Origin: Astrocystis sublimbata
Lineage: Eukaryota; Ascomycota; Sordariomycetes; Xylariales; Xylariaceae
DNA: 64,000 nucleotides
Reading direction: 5' to 3'
Assembly: GCA_022453515.1 (NCBI GenBank)
Contig: JAJNNY010000006.1
Span: 248,001-312,000, forward strand
Each line of letters starts with the position of its first letter. Positions within the stretch are counted from its first letter, which is position 1. Of this stretch, positions 1 through 10,858 are shown piece by piece. Below the pieces are notes generated by a model, which ran no database searches, had not been told where the DNA came from, and saw only the letters and a list, made by a program, of their open reading frames with translations. The translations under genes were made by a program, and so were the position numbers.

Positions 1-1480
1 ATGTTTGCAATTGCCTTTACGCAAACCTTCAGCTTGACACGATTTGGAGGTGAAGAGGACAACTATGTGAATTTCCGGACCGTCCCCAACGCGCTGATCC
101 TCCTCTTCAGGATGAGTGTTGGCGAGGGCTGGAATGAGATAATGGAAGATTTTGCACAGATCAGAGGACCGCTTTGCGTTCAAGCCGACAACTTCTTTGA
201 TAGCGACTGTGGTGATATTGTCTGGGCTCGAATACTTTTCATCGCCTGGAACCTGATCAGCATGTACATCTTCGTCAATTTGTTCATCTCGCTCATTTAC
301 GAAAGTTTCAGTTACGTGTATCAACGATCAAGCGGAATGGCACACATCGATCGAGATGAAATTCGGAGATTTAAAGAAGCTTGGCGGAGCGTTGACCCAG
401 CCGGCACTGGTTTCATCACCAAAGAAGCTTTCCCGAGACTATTAGGGGAACTCTCTGGTGTGTTCGAGATGCGGATATATGAACCTGAGGACTCTGTCAG
501 TCGAATATTGGAGGATGTGCGAGGCAGTGACTATGGTCATGGGCGTCATGCATCCATTGCTACAGCAAGTGATCTCAGCGGGGTGGATATTCGAAAACTC
601 AACGAACGACTTGCAGCAATCGATACTCAAGCTGTTCGCGAACGACGTCGCCGTTACGACATATTTTATCAGGAAGTTATGGTATCTGCAGATCATGATC
701 GCGGCATCTCCTTTACAACAGTGTTGATGATCATGGCGCATTATAATATTATTAGTGACAGCAAAAGTCTAAGGTAATTAATTGCCTCCAATACCCTCTC
801 CCTCGGCTTTACAGGTCTAACAATGGCAAACAGGTTAGAAGAATTTCTGCGACGCCGCGCTAGACTGCAGCGTGTAGAGGAAGAAGTCAATCGAAGAACT
901 GTGTTGGGATTTTTCGATACACTGTAAGTTATCTGCCCTAGCAATCATTGATTACCATGCTGATGTGGGTAGTTATTATGCTCGCCAATTCAGGCGCCAC
1001 ATGGAAAAGAAACGATCCGGGCGCATGGCGGCAGTGCCACAGCTTGACGTGCCGGAGATCTTTGTTGACGATGAAAGTGATGGAAGTCGTGACCGCCATA
1101 GGGCAGGAAATCAGCGCACAACCTTGGCAGTTCCACCCAGTCCAGGGACATCGGATCTTCTTGCTGTCGCTGATGGCCGTCCACAACATCGGAGCTGGTC
1201 TCTAGGTACGGACATATCTACATATGACGCCACACAGTCGCACCCCCTCAGTGCCCCTCGAGTGACACCCGCCTCGGGGGATCGGTCGGATGCTTCTTTG
1301 TACAACTTCGATGTGCAGGAAAATGCGGCATCGAATACACGTGAAAGACAGGGAAGTGATGTCAGTCCTTCGCAGCTCAGGAGCATTCTAGACGACTCGG
1401 TGTGGGCTGAAAGCATACGACGGAGTGCGACTATACGCAGATCAGTACGACGTTCGGATTGGACGGGTCGAAGCTCATGA
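1..1480 (+). CDS. cch1: Voltage-gated calcium channel Cch1, C-terminal part (5'-truncated by window)
   Basis: This is the end of the pore-forming subunit of the high-affinity plasma-membrane Ca2+ channel that works with Mid1. Exons are 1-773, 834-923 and 973-1480; the introns are 60 and 49 nt, and the first has a CTAAC branch point. What is seen: a domain IV pore-loop segment (FRMSVGEGWNEIMEDF), then an S6-like hydrophobic helix (WNLISMYIFVNLFISLIYE), then an EF-hand-like stretch (EAWRSVDPAGTGFITKEAF), then a charged tail with LEEFLRRRARLQRVEEEV and a Ser/Arg-rich disordered end. The ATG at base 1 is almost certainly an internal Met, because full-length Cch1 is about 2,000 residues and domains I-III are missing. 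The reading frame therefore continues upstream of the window. The family call is firm; the exact third exon boundary rests on splice signals and frame only. Confidence 0.93.
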
Positions 1481-4004
1481 GAAGGTGTACAGTCAGCCCG
1501 GGTGTCTACAATTGAGAGACGCGATTTGGTGTTTGGGCGTTATTGATATCTATGATTTATAGCTATATGGGATAGATTTGCACGCACGACGCAACGACAT
1601 ATCACTAACGAGAAGCCAGTAAGGCTATTGTTAATAAGTGCGCATGGCCAGTCATGTCCATGGATCATGACGATTGACAGGCTGCGAGTTTTGTATATAC
1701 CAAACATTTTAGGGGGGTACAGAACCTTGGGGCATGTACGCGATAGAGAAATGTGCATCACTGTACACAATAGAGCTTTTTCTGTCCAACTTGCCCACTT
1801 ACGAGTACGTGTAGACATGTAAAGCTCAAGCGCCGTAAGATGTTACTTCCATAATCTGACTAAAAGGTGTCAGCCCCAATCCAAGAACCAAGTTGTCCCC
1901 AGAAACAGTTATCGTCAACAACCATGCAATCGCCCATCAGTGAGAACAGCTGCATATGACTGCCTATTATGTATGTAGATAGAGTAGCAAGTAGAGTGTG
2001 TACCGCACATCGGGCCTTCACTGCATTCCACGCGTGGTGCAGTGCAGGCTTGGCAATGAGCCATTAACTTAAGGCAGGCAGGATGCGAATATTCATGATC
2101 ACTGCCTCCTCCTGGCATGCTATTACTAGAACAACACCAAACTACTATACCATATGCCGAGTAATTGAAGAGGTTCGCATTAACTCAACCTGGTGCATCA
2201 TCATGACCTCGGACGTTCCCCATATATACCAAAAATCATCCATGGCTATACACATATGTCAAACGAAAAAGGATCGCTCTGTTCTAGAACCTTTCCGCAA
2301 CGAGAGACGGCAAAAGGATACTTGGAAGTTGGGCCAGGGAAGCGCATGTACTATGTATATGCGTATGCAGTGGCACCGTGTCGTCGGTCAATTTTCAGTT
2401 TTCAATTCTCAATTGTCAATTGCCTCTTCGCCGTGTCCGTCTCTGATTGATTGAAGTGATTGCACGGCCCTCTGAAACAGCAATAGGACATGTCGCAACC
2501 CCGGCCCTTGCCGTGCCCCTGAACTCCTGAGGGAAGTCCGACGACATCCCGGCCGGCGATCATACGTACCTCGTGCTCTCTCTGCACGGTTGGTACTGTG
2601 CAAATGTGCAAATGTGCAGCTTTGCAGCCGCTGCTGGATGCGGTACTGTGCAACTCGAACTGTAAGCTTCTACTACTAGTATGTACCGTGGGCTTATACC
2701 GACATTTGCTTCTGTCACGATGCATTCGCTGAGGTCCCTGACACAGGTCTCGAAACAAGCGATCAAAGGGGACGTCGCTTTGTTTCACTGCGCCACGATA
2801 GCCCACGGAAACAACTGCGACCATCTGGACTCTGCGCAAGTCGCGGTCGGCATGCCCCTCGATGCCCTCCAGCTCGCCGCATTCGTTGCTGGGTCAGCAA
2901 GCGAAGCACTCGGGCCTCGGCGAACGATGGCCCATCCAAGACCCGATCTAAGTAAGAGAGGGATGAGATTCATCCCATCCCATCCCATCGCAATTATCTA
3001 GCGCAGTCGTCTAGCGCAGGTCTGTGACTGGAATGATGCTGTACTGGACGTACTCGTACTAAGTATATGGTCTGTGCAGTGGGCAGAATCCAGATGTCGT
3101 GGATGGATGCGATGCCAAGGCCGGGCATGAATCGGCCATTGCAATAGGAAAGTCGAGCATGTCGACATTGTCGAGTCGCGTCCCGAAGCGGACAAAGGCC
3201 ATGCATGACATGAACCTCAAGATCCAAGCTCGACAGGCTCGACAGGGTTCAGACCCCTTGATGCGGGCGATCGCCGTCTGTCTGCTTCTGCTTGGACACG
3301 CCGCCGAGCACGCTGCCGTCGACGGTAGCAGGCGAGAACAGGCATGATTCTTCACCCTGTGCGCTATTCTATTTCGAGCATCAGCTCGTGCCATTCTCGC
3401 CATTTGCTGTTTGAGAATGTCATGCGCCCCCGTCCACGCTCACCTCTGGGCTCCGTACGATTCGTAAAAGAGAGAGAGAGATACTACTGCACCAGGTTAC
3501 TAGTAACTCATCATCCTTTGGTCGTTGTTATTATAAGTCACAAGCCCGGTCCGCTTCTTGACGGCATTTCTTTTTCTCTCTCTCTCTCTTTCAGACCCTT
3601 TGCCGTCCCATCCCACACCGAGCTCGTCTCCATCGGGGAACAGATACTAATCTCCAACCCTTTTTATCAACCCTCGTCTAAGTCACTGAGGTCAGGCCAA
3701 GCCGCCATTCATTCGCTTTTCAATTCAAATCACCACAACAACCGCATTGTTGTTTCACTTCTGCAAGCCGGGCTGAGCCTTCTTTTCCCTCGCGACGACT
3801 TTATCGCATTACAAGGGTTACCCAGACAACATTTCCATCTACCCCCCTAGACTAGTCGGAATACCTGGATAAAATATATATCGACATCGGAATCTATTTC
3901 TCAACCCGAAGCTTCCAATAATACCGAGATATTACTCTCTCCCGCGTGGTCTACTGCAACTCAACTCAACCATCCCAACGACCAACATCAACAGACCAGT
4001 CAAA
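1481..4004. other. Intergenic: Cch1 3' flank and leader of the next small gene
   Basis: No gene is supported here. Several open frames of 60-170 codons occur on both strands but lack recognisable domains, splice-supported extension or good start context. The last 600 bases are pyrimidine-rich (CT runs at about 3570-3600, ending TTTCAG) and read like the promoter and 5' leader of the gene starting at 4005; a 5'-UTR intron ending at that TTTCAG is possible. Confidence 0.6.
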
Positions 4005-4295
4005 ATGCAACTCTCTCGCTTCCAGACAATTCGCTCCCGCTTCTCTCCGAGCAACATCCGCACATCGCTGCGTCGCTCGTCCTCAGCCTCCACAGCCACA
4101 TCAACCTCATCCGCCTCGTCAGCGACCATGTCGCCAGTGCACACAATCAACTCCGTGCTCTTCCGCCAGCCGTCCATCCTCGACATGGAGGAGGAGAAGC
4201 GGCGGTCCGGCACCGAGCTGACCGTGCTCGAGCCCCGGCCCATCGTCTACTGGGGCGGTCTCGAGGAGCGGATGGGGTCGCTGAACTCGTTATAG
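4005..4295 (+). CDS. Small hypothetical protein, 96 aa
   Basis: A single-exon 96-residue frame starts at an ATG in strong context (CAAAATGC) after a long pyrimidine-rich leader. The N-terminal 45 residues are Ser/Thr/Arg-rich with almost no acidic residues, resembling a mitochondrial presequence or a disordered basic tail. The C-terminal half has a distinct composition, with segments INSVLFRQPSILDMEEEKRR and PRPIVYWGGLEERMGSL, and looks folded. Codon use is strongly GC-ending, like the verified genes nearby. I do not recognise a named family. The contrast between a low-complexity N-terminus and an ordered C-terminus is what makes it look real. Mitochondrial targeting is inference only. Confidence 0.62.
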   Translation: MQLSRFQTIRSRFSPSNIRTSLRRSSSASTATSTSSASSATMSPVHTINSVLFRQPSILDMEEEKRRSGTELTVLEPRPIVYWGGLEERMGSLNSL

Positions 4296-5745
4296 ACGGA
4301 TGTTCTTATCATCTTTCGCCTTGCGCTATATGCTCGAGGCGGATGCGATCACACCTTGAGGGTGTATATATATATATATACTCTCTTTTCTTCTGCTGGC
4401 GCAAGCTAGTGACAGATGCCAGGGTAGCCTGTCATGAGCTGGCCGCACTTTGATTGGTCTGGGCCCTTTGGGGATTATACACCTTGCAGGTGTCCTTTTT
4501 ACGCCAACAAACTTCTTCAATTCTTTCCAGAGAAAAAATCACTTTTTTTTTCACCATTATTTACAACTTTACTTACTACACTTACTAAATACCACGACAA
4601 CCCCTGGACAAGGAATTGTTTTTGGAAGAAAACGATTCGGGTTACGATACACAAACGTGACAAGGACTTATTTTGAGAACTCGGATGGAATACTTCGGGG
4701 ATAGCAGCAGCATAGAACCTGCACCCTCGGTCGTTACGGTTGCGGTTGCGATTGATGCGTGCATTGCAGGTTACGAAACATGACTCGGCAAGGGTTGAGG
4801 GAACTGGAACTATCAAGGGTTTTTTTACTCCCCCCGGCTCGTTTGAACTGGTGGGAACACAATGACTCGTTCCGGGAAACCTTTGAGAACAGGCACAGAA
4901 ATGGTGCCAAACCTTATCTACCTACTTACTCGATCGCGAACACGAGAGCAGGAACACAAAAGAAGGGAATTTACCCTACGGTGCCTCTACAGGGGCCGGT
5001 ACTGGCGTTAGGTACAAGGTGCCAAATAGAAGTTGATTTTTTCCGGTGTGGTGTTCACACATGAACTTGATTGAATTGGCCCCCCATGCTTTGTGAGCCC
5101 TTGATTCGAATGCTTGAGAAAAGGAATGCCATAGTTGTAGTGGTTACCTACCTATTGAACAAAGTAAGACCTTACGTGATTGAATTCAAACCTCCTCTTG
5201 ATGGCGTGGGCTTGGCGTTTTCAACGATAGCATCAGATACGTGGTTTTGGGAGTCGACTAATGAAGCTCAATATTCATATTCAGTTGTAAGTGGCGATGT
5301 GCACACGTTGGACTTGTGACTTCATTTATGTGTGAGTATAAGGCTCTCTACATACCTAACTAAGTATTTCTACAAGATTGAGACTGGAGTCAATGCAATT
5401 GAAGGGCGACGAAAAGGCAAGCTTGGTACGGACGAAGTGGCCCTCCCCACGCCAGTGTAGATAGCTATAGCTACCCTAGGTACCTACTTTCGAGTCTACT
5501 TCCTGGCATTCGTCTAGGGTAGACTTCCTGGGCAAAATATCCAGACGGCATGCAACCATGAAATTCCTGAACCAAAACCTAAGAACACAATCACTCCCAA
5601 GCGCCTTGCTTCTCATGTGGATTCAGCATCATCAGGCACACCCGTGTTGATATAGTCGATTTGTGCATCATTATAGAGTTTGCTTTGCTTTGCTTTGTTG
5701 TTTTGTTTTGTTATTTCTCTCTCCTTAGGAAATACACATGATATT
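4296..5745. other. Intergenic, convergent 3' flanks
   Basis: This lies between the 3' end of the small gene at 4005 and the 3' end of the minus-strand glutaredoxin gene. It starts with a (TA)8 microsatellite at 4365-4380, probably in the 3' UTR. Open frames here (about 60-100 codons) show no family features. CCTAGG/TACCTA motifs occur at about 5474-5490. I see no gene. Confidence 0.55.
4365..4380. repeat. (TA)8 microsatellite
   Basis: Sixteen bases of perfect TA repeat lie 70 bases after the stop codon of the small gene, probably in its 3' UTR. Confidence 0.9.
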
Positions 5746-6607
5746 TCAAGCTGCTGCAACACCCTCCTTCGTCACGCTGTGGGCCTTGAAGAAGTTGGGG
5801 TCGTTCTCGAGCTCGTCTTTGATCTGCGTATGATGTGTGTCAGTCACGGTATATCATGTGGACCGAAGATGGGGAAGAAAGTGTGCGAGGGTGTGAGAGG
5901 TATGCCACACGTACGATATCCAATCCGCCCACCAGTTCGCCCTCGACCCAGAGCTGTGGGTATGTGGGCCAGTCTGCAAACTCCTTAAGCCCCTGACGCA
6001 CCTCATCGTCGGCCAGGATGTTAAAGAAGCCGTACTTGACGCTGCGCTCGCGCAGGAGGGCGACCAGCTGCCGCGAGAAGCCGCACTGGGGCGCGCTCGG
6101 CGTGCCCTTGATGAACAACATGACGGGAGCCGCCTTGACGAGGTCGCCTAGGCGCTTGAAGAGCTCCTCCTTCGCCTTGGCCGGGTCCGGCTCCGCATCG
6201 ACGACCTCAACACCGGCAGAAGCAGAGGGAGCGCCGTTGGTGGTCGCGGTTGTTCCCGTGCCAGTGTTGTTCTTCGCGTGTGTCTCGATGGCCGTCCGCA
6301 CCTTGACGGCGCTGCTGCCGCTCACGGACTCGAGGACCTGGCCGTCGCGCTGCAGCACAAGGTAGGGCACGGCGGTCACGTCGTAGGTCTCGGAGACATC
6401 GCTCAGCTCCTCGGCGTTGATGGACACCCAGCTCGTGTCGCCGTTCGCGGGGTAGTCGGCCGCCAGCGTCTTCAGGACCGTGGCCATCTGTGCGCACGGT
6501 GCGGCCCAGGGCGCGTGGAAGGAGATCACGAGGAGGGTCGACGGGGATAGAGAGGCGACATGAGATCGCCACTCGTCCTCGGTCGCGATCTCCTTTATCG
6601 TCGACAT
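5746..6607 (-). CDS. grx4: Monothiol glutaredoxin of the Grx3/Grx4 (PICOT) type
   Basis: This is a cytosolic/nuclear Fe-S-binding glutaredoxin that delivers iron-sulfur clusters and reports iron status to transcription factors in fungi. Coding exons are 5915-6607 and 5746-5823, with a phase-0 intron 5824-5914 (GTACGT...CAG), giving 256 aa. Order: a thioredoxin-like domain (residues 1-112, WAAPC at 34-38, cis-Pro region AVPYLVL at 79-85), a Gly/Thr/Ala linker, then one glutaredoxin domain (about 145-256) with CGFS (C175), the upstream KGTP glutathione-site motif, WPTYPQLWV and GGLDI. The second exon supplies the conserved end IKDELENDPNFFKAH. Length matches yeast Grx3/4 (about 250). The first Trx Cys of a CxxC pair is replaced (WAAPC), as is normal for this class, so thioredoxin activity is not expected. 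It may act with Nar1 (19214) in cytosolic Fe-S metabolism, but the two are not adjacent. Confidence 0.95.
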
Positions 6608-7725
6608 TATGGGTGTGGTGATTGTGGATTGTGGATTGTTGTGTTAGTGGTGGTTGGCTTTTTGGTTCAGCCAGGTACTTATGACTTATGGATAGGTGTT
6701 CTTCGTCACTCGGGACAGTAGGGGCACTAATTGCGGCAATTCTATGATAGGTAGCCCGGGAAGGAGAATGCAAGTAAGTTACTTGGGGTTTTCGAGTTGG
6801 AATTATTTCAGACGGAAGAAGATGTCGCCTTCAAGATGTCTGGTCTGCTTCTCCGATACAGGTGGTTTGCGACACCGAGGGGCATGCACCAATGGAGGGG
6901 CAGTTGATTACCATAGTTACCCTATTCCACCTGGTACGCTGCTTTTAGACAGATAAATAGAACAGGCGCTAAGTCGCATTGGGATGCATCTTATCAATCA
7001 GTATGATCAATCCAATGTTGAGGGAAGAATGGGTGTGCATTGCGTCATCCTCTCTGATATGTGAGTTAAGAGTACCTACTTAAGTACTTTAGGTATGCAC
7101 AGTCATCTGAAGATTGACTGCAGAGATTGTTGGAAATTCTGATTTACATACATGTATATGTATGCACATACACATTTTCATTAGTTTTGAGAATCAGATT
7201 TACTCTTCACAATTTTGAAAGTCTTTGTTGTTATTCGCATACCTACGCTTTCATAGTCACAGCGTCCTTCAACCTCGTCTGACCAGGACTCCTCTGGGCA
7301 TGCTAAACTGGGGCAAATTTTGACACCAAGTGAGATAGATATATTATCCAGTCAACTAGTCCAGTGTCCAGGTAGCTCCTGGTCACAGACTTCGAGGCTC
7401 ATTCATTGTCAAAATGATGTGAGTATTTTCACAACACCTGCACAGTCAGGTGGGCAGAGGTCAATGAGTCTTCTCCCATTAATCTTCCAGACTCTAATAA
7501 TAGTAGCTTAAGAGACGTAGCCTCCATTCGTAAATATGTCGTATTACAAGCCGAGAATAACGGTATTCGTACATGTGTATTCCACAAAACAACATGGTAT
7601 TGATATCAATTATCATGGGCCTCTTGCGGTGACTCTCTCTTCACCAATTGCGGCGACTCCCACTTCACCAAGTGCGGCACGAGTTGCCCACCGACGGTTT
7701 TTGTTCCCCGGATTGCAGACGCTCC
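6608..7725. other. Intergenic: glutaredoxin promoter and zinc-finger gene 3' flank
   Basis: Both flanking genes read leftwards, so this holds the glutaredoxin promoter at its left end and the 3' UTR of the zinc-finger gene at its right end. It is somewhat AT-rich, with ACTTAAGTACTTTAGGTA-like motifs near 7078-7095. No coding region is seen. Confidence 0.55.
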
Positions 7726-8891
7726 CTATACGGGCTGGCTTGTCCGGGAAGCCGACTGTTCGCGCAGAGAATCTTCCATATCATTACTTTCATCTTCTGC
7801 AGCCTCTTCGACGAGGGCCCTAGCCTCGGCTTCTGCAGCAAGCACCGCTTTTCGCCGTTGCCACCAGTCTTTTTCTATCTGGGTAGCCTGGTTGAGGAGT
7901 GACTCTTTCTCAAGCCACTCCTGCCGGTAAATGTCCTCGAGTTCTTTGTACTCCTCTCGCAATTCCTCGCCCTCGTTGGTGGCCCATTTGAGGTTCGCCA
8001 CGCAGAGTCTCCATAGGGAATCCATGTCCATGGCCAGTTCCCTGCTCGTGAAGCCTTGTTGCTCTGTAAGCGGGGTAAAGAAGTCGGCGGTGATCTCGTC
8101 GCTCGCATCGCCATCGTCAACGGCATCGTCGTGGCCGGCTGCATGTGACTGTGGTGTCTTGAGAATAATCTTGAGTTTGTTGCCCTTCTTCTCGGCTCCG
8201 TGGTGCTGCTGCGACTTGGGCACTGGATCAGAAGGCCTCAGGGCTTCTGTCTCGTGAACCGTTCGCATGTGCTTCGCCAATGCATCAGACCGCGTGAATG
8301 CGCGATCACATTCTGGTAAGAAGGATGAGCCCATGTCCTCAGAGCGGGTATGGGCCTACATCGGGACGACTTACCTGGAAGATAGCAGTAGAAAGGTTTC
8401 TCGCGCGTGTGACTTCGCATGTGCGCCTTCAAGGCGTAGCCACTCGCGTGCGGCAGACTCTTCCTCGAGCATCCAATCCACTCGCATGTGTATTTCTTTT
8501 GGCGACTCTCGATATGGTCATTATGTATATGCTCGACGAGTCTGTCCATGTTCCCCAGGTCGCTGGCGCGACAACCGTCCCAGGCACAGACGGTAACTTG
8601 CTCCTGGAATTCATCTTCGTCCAGCTTGGCATTGATGGGCGAGTTGGGCACATCGCCGGACGTGTCCGAGGATATGTCGCCATCGTCCAGATCGTGCTCT
8701 TCTTCCGGCTCGGGCTCGGGATCTATGTGGACGGAGGAGGCTCTAGATCCATCTCCCAGTTTCTGTCGTTTCGAAGGGGGCAGCACGGGTTCGTCGATGG
8801 TGTTGGCATCTTCGTAGTCGTTCTCGACCTCGTCGGACTCGTCGGAGGACAGCTCACTTATGGCCGAGGAGGAATCCGAAAGCAACACCAT
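7726..8891 (-). CDS. Three-finger C2H2 protein, Iec1-like (putative INO80 complex subunit)
   Basis: Exons are 8375-8891 and 7726-8312, intron 8313-8374 (GTAAGT...CAG), 367 aa. The N-terminal 100 residues are acidic and Ser-rich (ELSSDESDEVEN; PEPEPEEEHD) with a basic patch KRQK at 41-44. Three tandem C2H2 zinc fingers follow: finger 1 at about 102-126, finger 2 at 136-161 and finger 3 at 169-192 (CYLPECDRAFTRSDALAKHM). The intron falls inside finger 3 and splicing restores its second Cys. After the fingers come the KLKIILKTP motif (218-226) and a long charged, probably coiled-coil C-terminus (EGEELREEYKELEDIY). In fission yeast, a C2H2 protein of this kind (Iec1) is a chromatin-remodelling INO80 subunit. 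That assignment is from recalled similarity of finger 3 and the LKTP segment; a general transcription factor is the alternative. Confidence 0.82.
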
Positions 8892-10858
8892 TATGCGCGG
8901 ATGGAAGTCGGCGCGTTTCGCGGGACCGCAGGAGAGAACAGGGATGTGCAGGCGCGCGTGAGAGGATGGCGTTGGCGTGTTAGTGCCCAGTACATAAAAA
9001 GGATGGGTTTGTTAATGCAGGCAGGCAGGCGCTGCAGGTGGTGCAGATCTGGGTGGGATGGAGAAGGCTGGGAAGAATTGGTACTTGCGACCGGCCGGCG
9101 TTGGAGCAAGAGTTGGCGATGCTGAGAGATGACAGTCGGTAGTTAAAGTATGCAGGTGTTGTTAAGTTGAGGGAAGTGGGTGGTTGTTTCTACCTACATA
9201 GTACCTACGAGGTAGGTCTGGGGCATTCATTGGAGAGGTTCAGCAGTGGGGGGCCTGGGGTAGGTAGCGAGGGTAGGTGGTTAGGTACTGGAAGTACCTG
9301 GAGCAGCAAACTTTACTGCAGGTGTGTTGTGTTGCTGTGAGCAAGTCGCCGTGGGAAATTCAAGATAAAGTTTCACAACAAGGAAGAAGACACCGTGCTG
9401 CAGCATTGGAGCAGCCCAAGCTATGTTCCAAGGCTACATGTATGTTAACAGTAGGTAGGTATTGCTTAAGAACATTCCTATCTGTCTCCTCAATTTCGCA
9501 TCATTTTGGAAGACACCTACATGTACATATGCAGGTAGGTAAGTACGTTCCCTCAACAGTGCTTGCCAATATTTGGTATAGCATTCATCTTAGCCCATAC
9601 AGCTTTGCTAGACCAAGACACCATATTTGAGGCTGTATTTACCGTCTTCATATTTTTAGGTAAGCTTGCCCGAATCTCGTCTCTTCCAACCTTACATGTT
9701 GGATGGGAGACCTAGGTCCTTCTAGTAAGGTTCAGCCTCTGCAGGTGGGCCCGGCGCGCGTGGCAGGCTGGGAGGCAGCGCAGAGTACACTGCAAGTGGG
9801 GCGATGCACTACCTAAGCTCACCTTGGAAGGCTTGTAGACTTGTGCTGTCTGCTAGTCTCCATTTGTTCTAACTGCGGAGGAGGTTTTGATAATAATAAT
9901 AAAGTTAAACAGCCAGCACTCTATTTGTACACATCACCAAGCATCGCGGATAAGAGCCCAAAGTAAGCACCGGACTAGGTACACATTCGAGAGCCTACCT
10001 AGGATAGCCCCTCTGGGCTAGGTAGGACTGAGGTAGGCTTAGGTTGGTGCCGGGGGGCCCCCATAAGCATTACTGTTCACTTCCCCAAGTTCAGCACTGG
10101 CGAATGGGGGCCCTGAACAGGCGGCCCTGCGTCTTTCGTAAGGTTGATAATTAAAGTATCTACGTACGAGTAAACCTCCCGGTACACTAAGAGCTACAGG
10201 TACATACCTTAGGTACTACCCAATGATTAGGCACGCACCCGAGGCACCCAGCCATGCAGCGCCGGGCTGGCCAGTGGCCACGACGACAAGATATCTAAAT
10301 CTTGGACGTTGTCACGTTCGGTGTTGGTAGGATTGCAAATTTCGATTATATACATAGCAGAGCCCAGGAGGACGAGATTATTCTTGCCGACCTCTTCTTC
10401 CCTCTCCTGCTCAGGTTCTCCGCTCAGGTTCCGTTCCGTTTCCCGCTCCCACCTCGCCCACCGCCACCTGTCGAGCCTGTCGAGCCTGTCTTCCACAATT
10501 CTTTCTTCATTCCACTCGAGACCTGGAGCTGTCGGGCCAGCTCTGACATCACCCCCACCTCCGGCGCAGCGCAGTAGTACACTCACTCACTACACACCAC
10601 GCACGCACTCCATTTCTTCCCCGTCCCGCCCGTGTGCCCGCGTCAACCTACATCCTACCACCTTACCTAACCTTAAGAACCTACCTAACCGACCTTCCAC
10701 TACCTGCTACCTTAAGTACCTATCTGAGCAGAGAACACCCACCGCTGGCCCTCCGCTCTTCTTTGTTCGAAGCAATTCTTCCCACCTGAAGCGAACAGCC
10801 CGCTCGTGAATTGCTCACCCCTCTCACCGAACATTCCCCCTCTGCCCTCGCACCCGTT
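8892..10858. other. Divergent promoter region between the zinc-finger gene and abp1
   Basis: Two genes fire away from each other here. There are many GTAGGTA/TACCTAC motifs (9190-9290, 9480-9545, 9985-10060, 10145-10215) and, near abp1, a pyrimidine-rich leader with ACCTAACCTTAAG runs at about 10660-10720. Two inverted repeats are visible: AACCTTAC/GTAAGGTT around 9690-9735 and a hairpin at 9994-10024. No coding region is supported. Confidence 0.6.
9994..10024. repeat. Imperfect hairpin built from the CTACCTAG/CTAGGTAG motif
   Basis: The left arm CTACCTAG-GAT-AGCCC faces the right arm GGGCT-AGGTAG across a short CTCT loop. The arms pair over about 11 bases with a three-base bulge. It uses the same CCTAGG/TAGGTA element seen in most intergenic regions of the window. 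Confidence 0.7.

Noticed and set aside
2681..3001. 106-codon ATG-initiated frame with balanced composition between Cch1 and the small gene
   Set aside because: No recognisable domain, no splice-supported extension, and an overlapping minus-strand frame is equally long; treated as chance.
3344..3850. 168-codon frame in front of the small gene at 4005
   Set aside because: It consists largely of pyrimidine-rich leader sequence (Ser/Leu/Pro from CT runs) and fits a promoter or 5' UTR better than a protein.
8298..9125. 275-codon plus-strand frame opposite the zinc-finger gene
   Set aside because: Antisense to a clear three-finger C2H2 protein and lacking any domain of its own.
9655..9740. 5S rRNA-like string (TAAGCTTGCCCGAATCTCG ... 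GGATGGGAGACC)
   Set aside because: The order of TAAGC, GCCC and GGATGGGAGACC recalls a 5S 3' half, but the stems do not pair as in fungal 5S, the 5' half is missing and an 8-base inverted repeat explains part of it.
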